From: Haloarcula regularis
GTDB lineage: Archaea; Halobacteriota; Halobacteria; Halobacteriales; Haloarculaceae
Direction of reading: 5' to 3'
Assembly (NCBI RefSeq): GCF_029338315.1
Contig: NZ_CP119794.1
Coordinates: forward strand, 682,001-746,000
Length of the DNA: 64,000 bases
The first letter of the stretch is position 1. Each line of letters opens with the position of its first letter. This document shows, one piece after another, positions 9,314 through 18,424 of the stretch. The translations under genes were made by a program, and so were the position numbers. Under the pieces are notes generated by a model. That model saw only the letters and a program-made list of their open reading frames with translations. It was not told where the DNA came from and did no database searches.

Positions 9314-10032
9314 CCGACCCGTCACTGACGGCGGAGGGCGTGACGCGACGCTTCGGCGATGTCACCGCGCTCTCGGACGTGACCGTCGAGGTGCCCGCCG
9401 ACGCCATCACGGCGCTCGTCGGCCCGAACGGGTCCGGGAAGACCACGCTGTTGCGGTTGCTCGTCGGCCTCGACTCACCCACCACGGGCACCATCGCCTA
9501 CGAAGGGCCGTCGGCGACGCGCCGGCTGGGGTACCTTCCACAGCGGCCGACCTTCCGTCCGGGCTTTACCGCCCGCGAGACGCTTGCGTTCTACGCCGAC
9601 CTGGTCGACGACGACCCCGACCGACTGCTCGAACGCGTGGGCCTCGACGCGGTCGCCGACCGTCGTGTCGAGGCGCTCTCGGGCGGGATGACGCGATTGC
9701 TCGGCATCGCGCAGGCGCTGACCGGCGACCCGCCGGTGGTCGCGCTCGACGAACCCGCGAGCGGGCTGGACCCGGAGATGAGCCGGCACGTCTTCGACGT
9801 GGTCGACTCCATCGCGGCGGACGGCCGGGCGGTCGTGCTCTGTTCGCACGAGCTGCCGCTGGTCGAGGCGACGGCCGACCGCGTGGTCGTCCTGGACCAG
9901 GGGGCCGTCGTCGCGACGGACACGCCGGCGGCGCTCCGCGAGCGAACCGGAGGCCCGCTCCACGAGACGTTCTCGGCACTCCTGGACCGCGACGCCGAAC
10001 CGGTCCGGGCCCAGGTGGAGGGTGGGGAATGA
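9310..10032 (+). CDS. nosF: NosF, ABC transporter ATP-binding subunit for NosZ maturation
   Basis: A 240-residue ATPase starting with GTG, overlapping the end of nosD by four bases. Walker A is GPNGSGKT (38-45), the Q-loop is YLPQRP, the ABC signature is LSGGM (123-127), Walker B is VVALDEP (143-149), and the switch histidine is in CSHELPL. The position between nosD and a six-span permease identifies it as NosF rather than a generic ABC subunit. NosF drives NosY and is needed, with NosD, to supply sulfur for the CuZ cluster of nitrous oxide reductase. It overlaps nosY by four bases (ATGA), a sign of translational coupling. Confidence 0.93.
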   Translation: MTDPSLTAEGVTRRFGDVTALSDVTVEVPADAITALVGPNGSGKTTLLRLLVGLDSPTTGTIAYEGPSATRRLGYLPQRPTFRPGFTARETLAFYADLVDDDPDRLLERVGLDAVADRRVEALSGGMTRLLGIAQALTGDPPVVALDEPASGLDPEMSRHVFDVVDSIAADGRAVVLCSHELPLVEATADRVVVLDQGAVVATDTPAALRERTGGPLHETFSALLDRDAEPVRAQVEGGE

Positions 10033-10847
10033 CGGGGACGCGAGCCCGACTGTGGACGGTCGTCCGGCGCGAACTCCGCGGGGCGGTCCGGACACGGACC
10101 TACGTCTTCCTGGCCCTGGCGCTGACCGGCGTGGCTTTCGGCGTGGCCCGGGCGGGCGGCGGGCCGTCCGGGGGCTACGTCCCCACCGTCGTCGACGTCC
10201 TGCTCGTCGTGGAGGTACTCGTCCCAACCGTCGCCTTCGCCGTCGGCTACCGCGCCATCGTCGACGACGCGGTCCGGGGCGAACTCGACGTCCTCAGGAC
10301 GTACCCGCTGCCGACGTGGGCCTACGTGACCGGCGTCTACGTCGGCCGGGCGGTGGCGCTGCTCGCGGTCACGGTGGTCCCGCTTGCACTGCTGGGCGTC
10401 CACGTGGCGACCACGTCCGGGCCAGAGATAACCGTCTTCGCGAGCCACCGGGGCATCGACTCGCCGTTCCTCTACGTGCGCTTCCTGACCCTGACGGCGC
10501 TGCTGGCGCTGGTGTCGCTTGCCATCGCGCTGGCGCTGTCGGCCGTGGCGGGGTCGGGCCGGAGCGCCATCCTGCTGGCCGTCGCGGGGCTCCTGCTGGT
10601 CGTCGTCGGGACGGACGTCGCGCTCTTCGGCGCGCTGGATGCGGGCCTGGCGAGCGAGGGCGGGTTGGGCGCCGCGCTGGCGCTCTCGCCGACCAGCGCC
10701 TATCGCGGGCTGGTCTTCGAGACGGTGCTGTACGTCGCCTTCGAGGGGCGGTCGGGGTTCGTCGCCCCGATACTCGCCTGGGTCAGCCTGGTCGGCTGGG
10801 TGGTCCTCTCGCTCGCCGGGGCCACGGCCGCCGTCGAGTACCGCTGA
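10029..10847 (+). CDS. nosY: NosY, ABC permease for NosZ maturation
   Basis: Starts at the ATG of the ATGA overlap with nosF and gives 272 residues. About six hydrophobic spans are visible, among them TYVFLALALTGVAFGVA, VVDVLLVVEVLVPTVAFAV, VALLAVTVVPLALLGVHV, LLALVSLAIALALSAVAG, AILLAVAGLLLVVVGTDVALF and ILAWVSLVGWVVLSLAGA. This matches the NosY/ABC-2 permease type, and a conserved RGELDVLRTYPL cytoplasmic loop lies after the second span. It would form the membrane part of NosFY, acting with NosD. It is the last gene of the forward nos run; nosL faces it from the other strand. Confidence 0.92.
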   Translation: MTGTRARLWTVVRRELRGAVRTRTYVFLALALTGVAFGVARAGGGPSGGYVPTVVDVLLVVEVLVPTVAFAVGYRAIVDDAVRGELDVLRTYPLPTWAYVTGVYVGRAVALLAVTVVPLALLGVHVATTSGPEITVFASHRGIDSPFLYVRFLTLTALLALVSLAIALALSAVAGSGRSAILLAVAGLLLVVVGTDVALFGALDAGLASEGGLGAALALSPTSAYRGLVFETVLYVAFEGRSGFVAPILAWVSLVGWVVLSLAGATAAVEYR

Positions 10848-10889
10848 GAGTCCAGTCTCCCCCTCGGAGCGTCGACCGTCGACGACCAG

Positions 10890-11453
10890 TCAGAGACTCT
10901 CGAGGAGTTCGCGCGAGATGGACTCGGCGGGGATGCGTTCACCGCCGTAAGAGTTGATGAACGCGTCGGCGGCGTCGGGGTCGCTGAAAGGCACGAGCGC
11001 GGGCCCCATCGCCCCGACGACGTCGGACCCGACGACCACCTCCAGCTCGTCGCTGGGCGCGAAGGCCTCGGCACCCAGATGTGCCGAGACGAACTGCGAC
11101 CCGCCCTCGGTCTGGACGGCGTAGTCGACCGTCGCGTAGTCGGTGAGGTACGTGACCCGGACCTGCCACCCCCGATCGCTCGCGGCGAAGCGGTGCCGGT
11201 AGGTACAGATGGTGCTGCAGAACCTCGCCGGTGGGTCGTGTCCCGCCGGCGAGTTGTCGCGGTAGTACGTCTGTCCCGACGGGCCGGGGTGCTGGTCGAC
11301 TATCATCCCGCACTGGTCGCAGTGCTGGCCGGCGTCGAGCGCGATCGGCGCTGGGCGGTCCGCACTGCCGAGACACCCGGCGACTGCGGCGAGGCCGGCC
11401 CCGGCCACCAGGAGGCGGCGCCGGGACACGCCGGTAGGCTCGTGGTCGCTCAT
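10890..11453 (-). CDS. nosL: NosL, copper-chaperone lipoprotein
   Basis: A 187-residue protein with a twin-arginine signal (SRRRLLVAGAGLAAVAGC) and lipobox Cys27. The mature protein has the NosL copper-binding signature CDQCGMIV (C45-x2-C48-GM), then FCSTICTYRH, and the C-terminal VVGSDVVGAMGPALVPFSDPDAADAF segment that defines the family. The protein is likely anchored on the outer face of the membrane and carries Cu(I) to apo-NosZ. It is convergent with nosY with a 42-base gap. Together with the HiPIP-NosL and NosL-NosD fusions it is the third NosL-type domain in 5 kb. Confidence 0.93.
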   Translation of the reverse strand: MSDHEPTGVSRRRLLVAGAGLAAVAGCLGSADRPAPIALDAGQHCDQCGMIVDQHPGPSGQTYYRDNSPAGHDPPARFCSTICTYRHRFAASDRGWQVRVTYLTDYATVDYAVQTEGGSQFVSAHLGAEAFAPSDELEVVVGSDVVGAMGPALVPFSDPDAADAFINSYGGERIPAESISRELLESL

Positions 11454-11538
11454 ACGGGAGGCTACGTGGCACCGGCAGAAAGCACTCGTGGTGCAGCCGT
11501 CGAAACTGTCGTGCCCAGCACCTGGCGCAATCGCCGTC

Positions 11539-12474
11539 TCAGGACCGGAGCCGCGCGACGGGCTGGCCGTCGCGGCGGTCCAGTTCGACCAGGCCGTCGG
11601 CAGCCAGGTCGCTGCACAGGTCGCGCAACCACGCGCGCCCGTGCTCGCCGTCGGGCGCGTAGTCCACCCGGACGCGCGGACCGAGGTCGTCCAGGGGCAG
11701 TTCGTCGTACTCTTTCAGGACCGAGACGACGCGGCCCCGCATCTGCCGGCGACTCCCCTCGAACGCCGGCTGGGTGGGCACGTCCGGTGCGGTGAAATCG
11801 CCCGACTGGTACGCGCCACACCACTGTCGCCACGGACAGCCGGCTTCGTCACACCGTGGCGTCTTCCCGCAGGCCACGCCGCCAAGTTCCATGATCGCGT
11901 TGTTCCAGGTGCGCGACTCGCCCTCGGGCATGAGGTGGGCCGCGCCTGTCTCGAAGGCCGCGTCGTCGTCGGGGACGCCGAACGCGCGGTAGAGCACCCG
12001 CTTGACGTTGGTGTCGACCACCGCGCCGCCGTTGTTGAACGCGAACGAGGCGACGGCGTTGGCGGTGTACGGACCGACCCCCATCAGGTCCGCGAGGCCG
12101 TCGGGGTCGCGGGGCCACGCCCCGCCGTACCCCGCTGTGACCTGTCGCGCGGCCTCGTGGAGGTACTTCGCCCGGTTGTTGTAGCCCAGCGAGTGGTCCG
12201 TCCAGAACCCGACCACGTCGGCCCGGTCGGCGGCAGCCAGGTCCTCGACCGACGGCCACTGCTCGAGGAAGTCCGTCCAGGCGTCGACCACCCGGTCGAG
12301 CTGGGTCTGCTGGCTCATCACCTCCGAGACGAGAATCGGGTAGGGGTCGTCGGTACGGCGCCACGGGTAGTCCCGGTGGTCGTCGTCGTACCACTCGACG
12401 AGCGCTCGCTGGACGGCCGCCGGGTCGGCCGGCAGGTCGCCGGGCAGGTCCGTCGCTGTCGACTGGTCGGTCAT
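11539..12474 (-). CDS. mutY: MutY, A/G-specific adenine DNA glycosylase
   Basis: A 311-residue helix-hairpin-helix glycosylase that removes adenine mispaired with 8-oxoguanine. The catalytic Glu51 is in LVSEVMSQQTQ, the HhH loop is LMGVGPYTANAV (130-141), and the catalytic Asp154 is in VVDTNVKR. The four [4Fe-4S] ligands are C202, C208, C213 and C219, with spacing x5-x4-x5 rather than the commoner x6-x2-x5. The C-terminal region (about 230-311) is short and does not obviously contain a full NUDIX-like domain. The ATG at 12474 is used. It lies 54 bases after the histidine kinase gene on the same strand. Confidence 0.93.
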   Translation of the reverse strand: MTDQSTATDLPGDLPADPAAVQRALVEWYDDDHRDYPWRRTDDPYPILVSEVMSQQTQLDRVVDAWTDFLEQWPSVEDLAAADRADVVGFWTDHSLGYNNRAKYLHEAARQVTAGYGGAWPRDPDGLADLMGVGPYTANAVASFAFNNGGAVVDTNVKRVLYRAFGVPDDDAAFETGAAHLMPEGESRTWNNAIMELGGVACGKTPRCDEAGCPWRQWCGAYQSGDFTAPDVPTQPAFEGSRRQMRGRVVSVLKEYDELPLDDLGPRVRVDYAPDGEHGRAWLRDLCSDLAADGLVELDRRDGQPVARLRS

Positions 12475-12528
12475 CCAGCGAGGGTTGGGCGGGTCCCGGT
12501 ATGGACCTGGCGGTCCGTGGCGGGCGAG

Positions 12529-14415
12529 TCAGTCCTCGTCGGAGCCGCCCCACTCGAACCGCTCGTCGGCGGCGTCCTCGCCGTCGGTCACGTCCGCGAA
12601 GACGAACATCGCCCCGTCCCCGGCGGTCGTATCCACGTACAGGCGCCAGCCGTGTGCCTGCGCGATGGTCTCGGCGATAGAGAGCCCCAGTCCCGTCCCC
12701 GTCTCGCTGGTCGTGTACCCGTAGTCGAAGACGTCGCCGGCCGCGTCTTCGTCGATGCCGGGGCCGTCGTCGGCGACGTAGAACCCGTCGTCGAGGTCGC
12801 CGACTTCGACCGAGACGTCCGGGCCGCCGTGTTCGACGGCGTTCCGGAAGAGGTTCTCGAGCGCGCGGAGCAACCGCGAGCGGTCGGCCTCGACGATCCG
12901 GTCGGCCGTGACGGTGAGCGTCGCCGCTTCGCCGTCGATGCTCGCCCAGGCGTCCTCGGCGGCCTCGCGCAGCGAGACGGGCGACGGGTCCCGGACGGTC
13001 GCCCCCTCGCGGGCCAGGGTCAGCACGTCCTCGATTATCGCCTCCATCCGGTCGTGAGCGCGTTCGAGCGACTCGGTGTGCTCCCGGATCGCCTCCTGGT
13101 CGGCCTCCTCGAGGGACGCCAGTTCCGCCTCGAGGAGTTCGACCTGCCCGCGGGCGACCGTCAGCGGGTTGCGGAGATCGTGGGAGAGCGTCGAGGCGAA
13201 CTGTTCCAGGCGCTCGTTCTGTCGTTCCAGTTCCCGGTTCGACCGTTCGGCCGCCTGCCGGGCCCGCTCTACCTCGCGTATCTGCTCGCGGAGGGCGTCG
13301 CGCATGCTGGAAAGCGACGTGAACAGGCGCCCGACCTCGTCGTCGCGGTCGGTTTCGAGGTCGACGTCTAAGTTCCCGCGCTCCATCTCGCGGGTCCGTC
13401 GCCGGAGTTCGACCAGTGGCGTGACCGTCTGTCTGCCGATGACGACGCCGACGAGCGCCAGCGAGGCCACGGCCGTCCCGACGAGCAGCACCACCGCGCT
13501 CCGGACGGTCCGGGCGGTATCGTAGAGCATCGACGCCTCGGCGGCGGTGACGGCCACCCAGCGGGAGTTCCCCACCGGAGCGTAGGCGAGCACCGCGTCG
13601 CCCTGCTGGTCGGTCGTCGCGATACCACGTCGCGCCCGCGCTACTTGCTCGTCGGCGATCGGGATGTCCGCGGTCGCCCCGTCGGCCCCGAGCACCGGGA
13701 CGCCCGACCCGTTCAGCACCACCGACGGAGTCTCGTCGTCACCCGTCCGGAGGAGACGGCGCTGTTCCGCGGCGCTGGCGACCAGCACGAGCACGCCGGA
13801 GGCGTTCCTGACGGGGCTCGCGACCGACAGTGCGAGCGAGCCGTCGCGCTCGTATGCGGTGCCCGAAACGCTCACGGCCGTGGTGGCCGAGGCATTGCTC
13901 GCTACCCGCTCGACCAGGGCGTGCCAGTCAGCGTGCCGTGGCGCGCCCGTCTCGCCGGCGGTCGGTTCCGTGCTGGCCACGACGCGGTGCTCGGACCCGG
14001 ACGTATCCACGTAATGAAGGGCGAGGACCGGTTCGGCCGCCGTCGCGTGGACCTCGCGCAGATAGCGGGTCGTCGCTTCCGGACTGCTCCCGTACACGTC
14101 GGCGACCGAGTAGTCCCGCACCTGCGCTTCGAGCGTCGCGCGCCACTCGCCGACCGACGCCGCTCGCCGTTCCGTGGTCGCCTCCAGGTTCTCCGTCGCC
14201 TCCGCGGAGACGTCGTTGTAGGTCTGGACGTAACTCACTGCCCCGGCCGTAGAGACGAACAGCACGACGAGCAGGAGTGCGAGTGCGAGCTTCGCCACGT
14301 AGCGGTTCGCGAACGCGCCCAGGCGAGTGCCGGCCGAATCGAGAGTTTCGTCGCTCCCCGACCCACTCACACCGGCCCCGCTGTCGGACGACCCATGCTC
14401 CCCGTCGTTCCCCAT
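12529..14415 (-). CDS. Membrane sensor histidine kinase (extracellular sensor, HAMP, HisKA, HATPase)
   Basis: A 628-residue protein. A Ser/Gly/Asp-rich start precedes the first membrane span (about 41-60). A large extracellular sensing region of Cache type runs to about 300, and the second span is VVLLVGTAVASLALVGVVIG (about 303-322). HAMP and coiled-coil follow (VTPLVELRRRTREME to ERQNERLEQ). The phosphoacceptor is His409 or so in STLSHDLRNPL. The ATP-binding lid has ENLFRNAVEHG, DDGPGIDED and GTGLGLSIAE. The ligand is unknown, and no response regulator is adjacent; orphan kinases are common in haloarchaea. Confidence 0.93.
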   Translation of the reverse strand: MGNDGEHGSSDSGAGVSGSGSDETLDSAGTRLGAFANRYVAKLALALLLVVLFVSTAGAVSYVQTYNDVSAEATENLEATTERRAASVGEWRATLEAQVRDYSVADVYGSSPEATTRYLREVHATAAEPVLALHYVDTSGSEHRVVASTEPTAGETGAPRHADWHALVERVASNASATTAVSVSGTAYERDGSLALSVASPVRNASGVLVLVASAAEQRRLLRTGDDETPSVVLNGSGVPVLGADGATADIPIADEQVARARRGIATTDQQGDAVLAYAPVGNSRWVAVTAAEASMLYDTARTVRSAVVLLVGTAVASLALVGVVIGRQTVTPLVELRRRTREMERGNLDVDLETDRDDEVGRLFTSLSSMRDALREQIREVERARQAAERSNRELERQNERLEQFASTLSHDLRNPLTVARGQVELLEAELASLEEADQEAIREHTESLERAHDRMEAIIEDVLTLAREGATVRDPSPVSLREAAEDAWASIDGEAATLTVTADRIVEADRSRLLRALENLFRNAVEHGGPDVSVEVGDLDDGFYVADDGPGIDEDAAGDVFDYGYTTSETGTGLGLSIAETIAQAHGWRLYVDTTAGDGAMFVFADVTDGEDAADERFEWGGSDED

Positions 14416-14567
14416 GGTCGAATCTCACCGAGAACCTGTCGGCGAGTCAGGTGCAAGCATTTACCGCGATTTTATATTAAACGTTGTCATATCCGGGCGC
14501 CGGCACGACCGACAGCGACCGGACGCGAGTCGGAAGGCGTTTGTTCGGCCGACTGCTGACTCGTCTC

Positions 14568-14891
14568 ATGTCCCTCGAAGACCTGCAGGACGATGTCACG
14601 GACGCCTACGCCGACTTCGGTTCGGAACTCGCCGTCGGCCTGGACCGGGAGACGAAGAACGAACTGGCGATGCTGTCGGTGGCACTCGATCCCGAGGACA
14701 CCGACGAGCTGGTCCGGCGGGCCGTCCACATGCTCTTCCAGTCGGCCGTCGAACGCGGCACGCTCGACTTCCATCTCCGGTCGGGGTACGACTGTACCTA
14801 CGACGAGTACCTCTCGGGCATGACCTACGACGAGATGACCGGTGGCCCGACGCCCCAGCAGGACGACGACGACAGGCGCTATCAGTTCTGA
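14568..14891 (+). CDS. Haloarchaeal small protein, unknown function
   Basis: The ATG at 14568 gives 107 residues (MSLEDLQDDVTDAYADFG). An upstream in-frame start would add an unusual arginine-rich leader, so the internal start is preferred. The middle is helical (TKNELAMLSVALDPEDTDELVRRAVHMLFQSAVERG). It is followed by an aromatic segment (HLRSGYDCTYDEYLSGMTYDEMTGG) and an acidic tail. I recognise no domain; the helical part could be a dimerisation module. It is divergent from the histidine kinase and convergent with the MgtC/DUF4010 gene. Confidence 0.65.
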   Translation: MSLEDLQDDVTDAYADFGSELAVGLDRETKNELAMLSVALDPEDTDELVRRAVHMLFQSAVERGTLDFHLRSGYDCTYDEYLSGMTYDEMTGGPTPQQDDDDRRYQF

Positions 14892-14906
14892 GCGACGACT
14901 CCCCGG

Positions 14907-16174
14907 TCAGACGAGCAACACGACGGCCGACAGCCCGGCCACCGCGAGGACGGCCACACTCCAGAGGGCGACCCGGCCGGCCAGTCGTCGGTCGGGGCCG
15001 GTCGCGGTGAGCGCGGCCTTGACGAGGACGCTCGCGGCCGTCGCGGTCAGTATCGAGACCATCGCGGTCTGCTGGCCGATGTCGCCGGCCCGGTAGAGCA
15101 GGACCGCAGAAGTGGTCGCGCCCGCGCTCGAGACCAGCCCGGTGACGGCCGAGGTGACCGCCAGCCCCGCCGACCCGAACCGCGCGCTGGCGACGCCGCC
15201 GACGACGACGATAACGAGGAAGACACCGCCGAAGCCGAGTGCGTTCCGGAGCGAGAAGGGGCTCTCGAGGTCCATCTCGACCGACGCCGACCAGTCGGCC
15301 GTGTAGGTCGCGACGGCTACCGTCCCGACGACGATGACCACCAGCGGGACGAGGGCGGCGAGGAGCGCCCCTTCCTGGAGGGTGAAGACGAGCGCGATGA
15401 GGAGGTTCCGGAACGCCATCGCCGCGTCGGCCAGCAGGATGGCCGCGAGCGCGTACGTGGCCGCGGCGGGATGCTGGTCGACGTGGTCGAGCATCGTGCC
15501 GACGACGGCCGTCGAGGAGGCGAGGCCGCCGAAGAACCCGGTGACGACGATGCCCCGCCCGCCGTACGACCGGACGATAGCGTAGTTGACGATGCCGATT
15601 CCGGCGACGAACACCACCATCAGCCAGATGACCCGGAGTTCGAGCGTGACCGCCGAGAGCGCCCCGGCAGGGGCACCGGTTCGCGGGGCAGGAGGGGGAA
15701 GACGACGAACGCCAGGATGGCGAACTCGGTCGCCGAGCGCAGCTCGGCCCGACTCAGCCCCCAGGCGAACCCGTGCAGTTCCCGCTTGAGCACGAGCAAC
15801 AGCGAGGAGAACACGGTGACGACGACGCCCTCCAGGATGTAGTCGTTGGCGACGAGGACGCCGATGCCGTAGGAGACCAGGAGCGAGACGGACGTCGTCA
15901 GTGCCAGGCTCTCCTCCTTGCCGGTGAGCAGCCCCTCGACGGCGAGCAAGACCCCGTGGACGATGACGAGCACGCCGCCCAGGACCAGCAGCGTCTCGCT
16001 CCCGACGATAGTGAACACCGCCCCCAGCAGGCTAAAGAGGGCGAAGGTCCGGATGCCGGCGGACTTGTGCGACCACTCGCGTTCGAGCCCCAGAAACATC
16101 CCGAGCGCCGCCGCAAGCGAGATCCGCAGCACCGCCGTGTCGAGGGGGATCGCCCCGAGCTGGAGTCCCATCAC
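14907..16174 (-). CDS. MgtC/SapB-DUF4010 family membrane protein, frameshifted as sequenced
   Basis: The N-terminal half carries the MgtC/SapB signature: LRISLAAALGMFLGLEREWSHKSAGIRTFALFSLLGAV, with arginine and histidine inside the membrane-spanning bundle. The C-terminal half (from MVVFVAGIGIVNYAIVRSYGGRG) is the DUF4010 region with FFGGLASSTAVVGTM, and has about eight further spans. The two halves are in different frames; one base is missing at about 15660-15666 in a CCCC run, and the repaired length is about 422 residues. Fusions of this kind are usual in the family. Members are thought to act in ion or magnesium homeostasis, but the substrate is not established. Confidence 0.85.
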
Positions 16175-16297
16175 CGAGAGATCTCACGGAACCGATTTAA
16201 TATCCCACGGTCGCCCGTGCGCGTCGGGAAGGAAGGGAGCCGGGACGATCAGTCACCGCAGCACACTTTTTTCCCCACCCGTGTGGTACGGGCGAGC

Positions 16298-17563
16298 ATG
16301 GTTTCGTCCGACCTCGACATCGACTGGCCCCGTGCCTTCTGGATCGGGTTCGGGGTGGTCCTCGCGGCCGTCCTCCTGTTCGTCCTCTACTCGTTTATCG
16401 GCACGTTCGTCTTCGGGGTGTTCCTCTACTACGCGACCCGCCCCATCTACCGGCGCGTCCACAGACGGGTTCGCCAGCGGACCCTCGCGGCCACCCTCTC
16501 GCTGTCGCTGTTCGCGCTCCCGCTCATCGTCCTGCTGTACTACACGCTCGCCATCGCGGTTCAGGAGTTCAGCCGGTTCGCGGAGTCGGCGAACTTCGGG
16601 CCGTTCGAGGAGTTCGTCTCTCCGTACGTCAACGTCTCGGCGCTCGTCCAGAATCCGCAGGCGCTGCTCACCGACGCCGGGAGCACGGGCGTGTTCGTCG
16701 ACTCGGCTGCCCAGCTGCTCAACTTCCTCGGCATCATCGGGACGGGACTGGTCCACGGGTTCGTCATGCTGGCGTTCGCGTTCTACATGCTCCGGGACGG
16801 CGGTCGGCTCGCGGAGTGGTGCAAGAACTACCTGGACCATCGGGGCAACCTGGATCGCTACTTCTCGGAGGTGGATCGCAGTTTCGACCGGGTGTTCTAC
16901 GGGAACATCCTCAACGCCATCGTGACCGGGGCCATCGGTGCCATCGCGTTCAGCCTCGTCGACGCAGTGGCGCCGGCCGGCCTCTCTGTTCCGTATCCCG
17001 CGCTGACGGGCCTGCTGGCCGGCGCGGCCAGTCTCATCCCCGTCATCGGGATGAAGATCGTCTACGTCCCGATGGCCGGCTACCTCGCGCTCGGAGCGGG
17101 CATCCAGGGCGACGGCTGGTGGTTCGTCGGCCTGTTTGTCGCCGTAGCGCTCGTCGTGGTCGATACGATACCGGATCTCATCATCCGACCCTACGTCTCG
17201 GGCGGCGGGTCGCTGTCTATCGGACCCTTCGGAACGAAGACGGGCCAGTTCGAGGACCAGCCGGGGCTGCACACGGGGACACTGATGTTCGCGTACATCC
17301 TGGGGCCGTTCATGTTTGGCTGGTACGGCATCTTCCTGGCGCCGATGATTCTCGTCCTCGTCGTCCACTTCGCCCGGTTCGTCCTCCCGGAACTGCTCGA
17401 GGGCCAGCCTATCGAACCCAGAGTGATCGACCCGACGAACTTCGCGGGCCAGGATACGGACGCGACGGCGTCCGCTATGGAGTCAGAAGACGCCGACCAG
17501 TCCGGAGGGAGGGCCGGCAGGCAGGGAGGGCCGGCGCCGTCGGCCGACCCGACCAGCGAGTGA
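16298..17563 (+). CDS. AI-2E family (PerM-like) transporter
   Basis: The ATG at 16298 gives 421 residues. The layout is that of the AI-2E exporter family: two early spans (FWIGFGVVLAAVLLFVLYSFIGTFVFGVFLYYATRPIYRRV), a soluble helical part, then five or six spans with the conserved LTGLLAGAASLIPVIGMKIVYVP motif and IPDLIIRPYVSGG. The C-terminal tail (EDADQSGGRAGRQGG) is hydrophilic. Some members of this family are Na+/H+ antiporters in halophiles and others export autoinducer or other small molecules; the sequence does not choose between them. The upstream in-frame extension is rejected because it is antisense to the MgtC-type gene. Confidence 0.88.
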   Translation: MVSSDLDIDWPRAFWIGFGVVLAAVLLFVLYSFIGTFVFGVFLYYATRPIYRRVHRRVRQRTLAATLSLSLFALPLIVLLYYTLAIAVQEFSRFAESANFGPFEEFVSPYVNVSALVQNPQALLTDAGSTGVFVDSAAQLLNFLGIIGTGLVHGFVMLAFAFYMLRDGGRLAEWCKNYLDHRGNLDRYFSEVDRSFDRVFYGNILNAIVTGAIGAIAFSLVDAVAPAGLSVPYPALTGLLAGAASLIPVIGMKIVYVPMAGYLALGAGIQGDGWWFVGLFVAVALVVVDTIPDLIIRPYVSGGGSLSIGPFGTKTGQFEDQPGLHTGTLMFAYILGPFMFGWYGIFLAPMILVLVVHFARFVLPELLEGQPIEPRVIDPTNFAGQDTDATASAMESEDADQSGGRAGRQGGPAPSADPTSE

Positions 17564-17570
17564 GTCCCGG

Positions 17571-17846
17571 TCAGAGGTCGACGTACTGGTCTTCCCAGTC
17601 CCGCCTGGCGTCGATCTCGCGGCGACCGCGACGGGTCAGCGTATAGAAGTTCGTCCGCCGGTCGCGCTGCCCCTTCTCGACGAGGCCCTTGTCGACGAGG
17701 GTATCGAGGTTCGGGTACAGCCGACCGTGGTGGATCTCCTTCTCGTAGTACGCTTCCAGTTCTTCCTTTATCGCGAGGCCGTGTGGCTCTTCTCGCCCGG
17801 AGATGACGTAGAGGAGGTCTCGCTGGAATCCCGTGAGGTCGTGCAT
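17571..17846 (-). CDS. PadR-family transcriptional regulator
   Basis: A 91-residue winged-helix protein. MHDLTGFQRDLLYVISG opens the fold, GLAIKEELEAYYEKEIHHGRLYPNLDTLVDKGLVEKG contains the recognition helix and wing, and RDRRTNFYTLTRRGRREI ends the wing. These are the standard marks of short haloarchaeal PadR proteins, which lack the long C-terminal dimerisation helix. It is convergent with the transporter, with only seven bases between the two stop codons. The promoter lies in the 214-base spacer toward the amphi-Trp gene. The target is unknown. Confidence 0.9.
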   Translation of the reverse strand: MHDLTGFQRDLLYVISGREEPHGLAIKEELEAYYEKEIHHGRLYPNLDTLVDKGLVEKGQRDRRTNFYTLTRRGRREIDARRDWEDQYVDL

Positions 17847-18032
17847 CGGTACGTTCTAGTAATCTGTTAGTGTCTGAAACGTTTAACTATGTCGAATCCG
17901 ATAGATTTCGACTCGCCGGACCTCCAGGAAATCGGGGTCATCGGGACACAGGTGGCTGTATTCGGGCGTTCGCACCTGTCGACCATTCGAGTCAACAGCA
18001 TATCATACTCGTCGAACGGTGGCCCGACGGGA

Positions 18033-18041
18033 TTATTAAGT
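18033..18041 (+). promoter_or_regulatory. TATA box of the amphi-Trp gene
   Basis: The sequence gattattaag lies about 25 bases before the ATG at 18061, the spacing expected for an archaeal promoter with almost no 5' leader. Confidence 0.5.
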
Positions 18042-18060
18042 TGGCTGACAAACGTCGGGT

Positions 18061-18336
18061 ATGCCCGAAGAAGTGCTGTTCGAGACCGAGCGTGTCATGG
18101 ACCGAAGCGACGTCGCCGACTACCTCCGCACGCTCGCGGACAACTTAGACTCGGGGTCGGACGTCACACTCCGTGCCGGCGACCAGTCGGTGACGCTCGA
18201 CCCGCCGGCTCGCGTCGAGTTCGAGGTCAAAGCGGAACGCGAGGGGCCCGTCGACGGCGACGGCGAACTGAGTATCGAGGTCGAACTCGAGTGGCCCGAG
18301 AACCCGAGCGACGACGGTGAACTGAGTATCGAGTGA
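18061..18336 (+). CDS. Amphi-Trp domain protein
   Basis: A 91-residue acidic protein. It matches the amphi-Trp family layout: EEVLFETERVMDRSDVADYLRTLADNLDSG, a beta segment (DVTLRAGDQSVTLDPPARVEFEVKAERE), and a closing ELSIEVELEWPE with the tryptophan that gives the family its name. The ELSIE motif then recurs at the very end (DDGELSIE), a small internal duplication of GDGELSIEVELE. The function of the family is not known. It has its own promoter and ends in a 200-base convergent spacer with two hairpins. Confidence 0.87.
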   Translation: MPEEVLFETERVMDRSDVADYLRTLADNLDSGSDVTLRAGDQSVTLDPPARVEFEVKAEREGPVDGDGELSIEVELEWPENPSDDGELSIE

Positions 18337-18375
18337 GAAGGCGGTGGCTACCGGATTTCGAGCGAAGTAAGTGGA

Positions 18376-18402
18376 AAGCGGCCGCCGAAAATGCGGCCGC
18401 TT
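18376..18402. terminator. Perfect 10-bp hairpin in a convergent spacer
   Basis: AAGCGGCCGC (18376-18385) pairs exactly with GCGGCCGCTT (18393-18402) around a 7-base loop. It lies 40 bases after the amphi-Trp stop. No long T run follows on either strand, so it may be a transcript-end structure or part of an RNA. Confidence 0.5.
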
Positions 18403-18424
18403 GCCGCCCTGAATTGGTCCCCGC

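Noticed and set aside
11488..13371. A 627-codon forward open frame across mutY and the histidine kinase
   Set aside because: It crosses two unrelated reverse-strand genes and has no domain, so it is a GC artefact.
17889..18320. A 143-codon forward frame starting before the amphi-Trp gene
   Set aside because: It overlaps the amphi-Trp gene in another frame and ends in an arginine-rich stretch, while the amphi-Trp frame matches a known family and has a well-placed TATA box.
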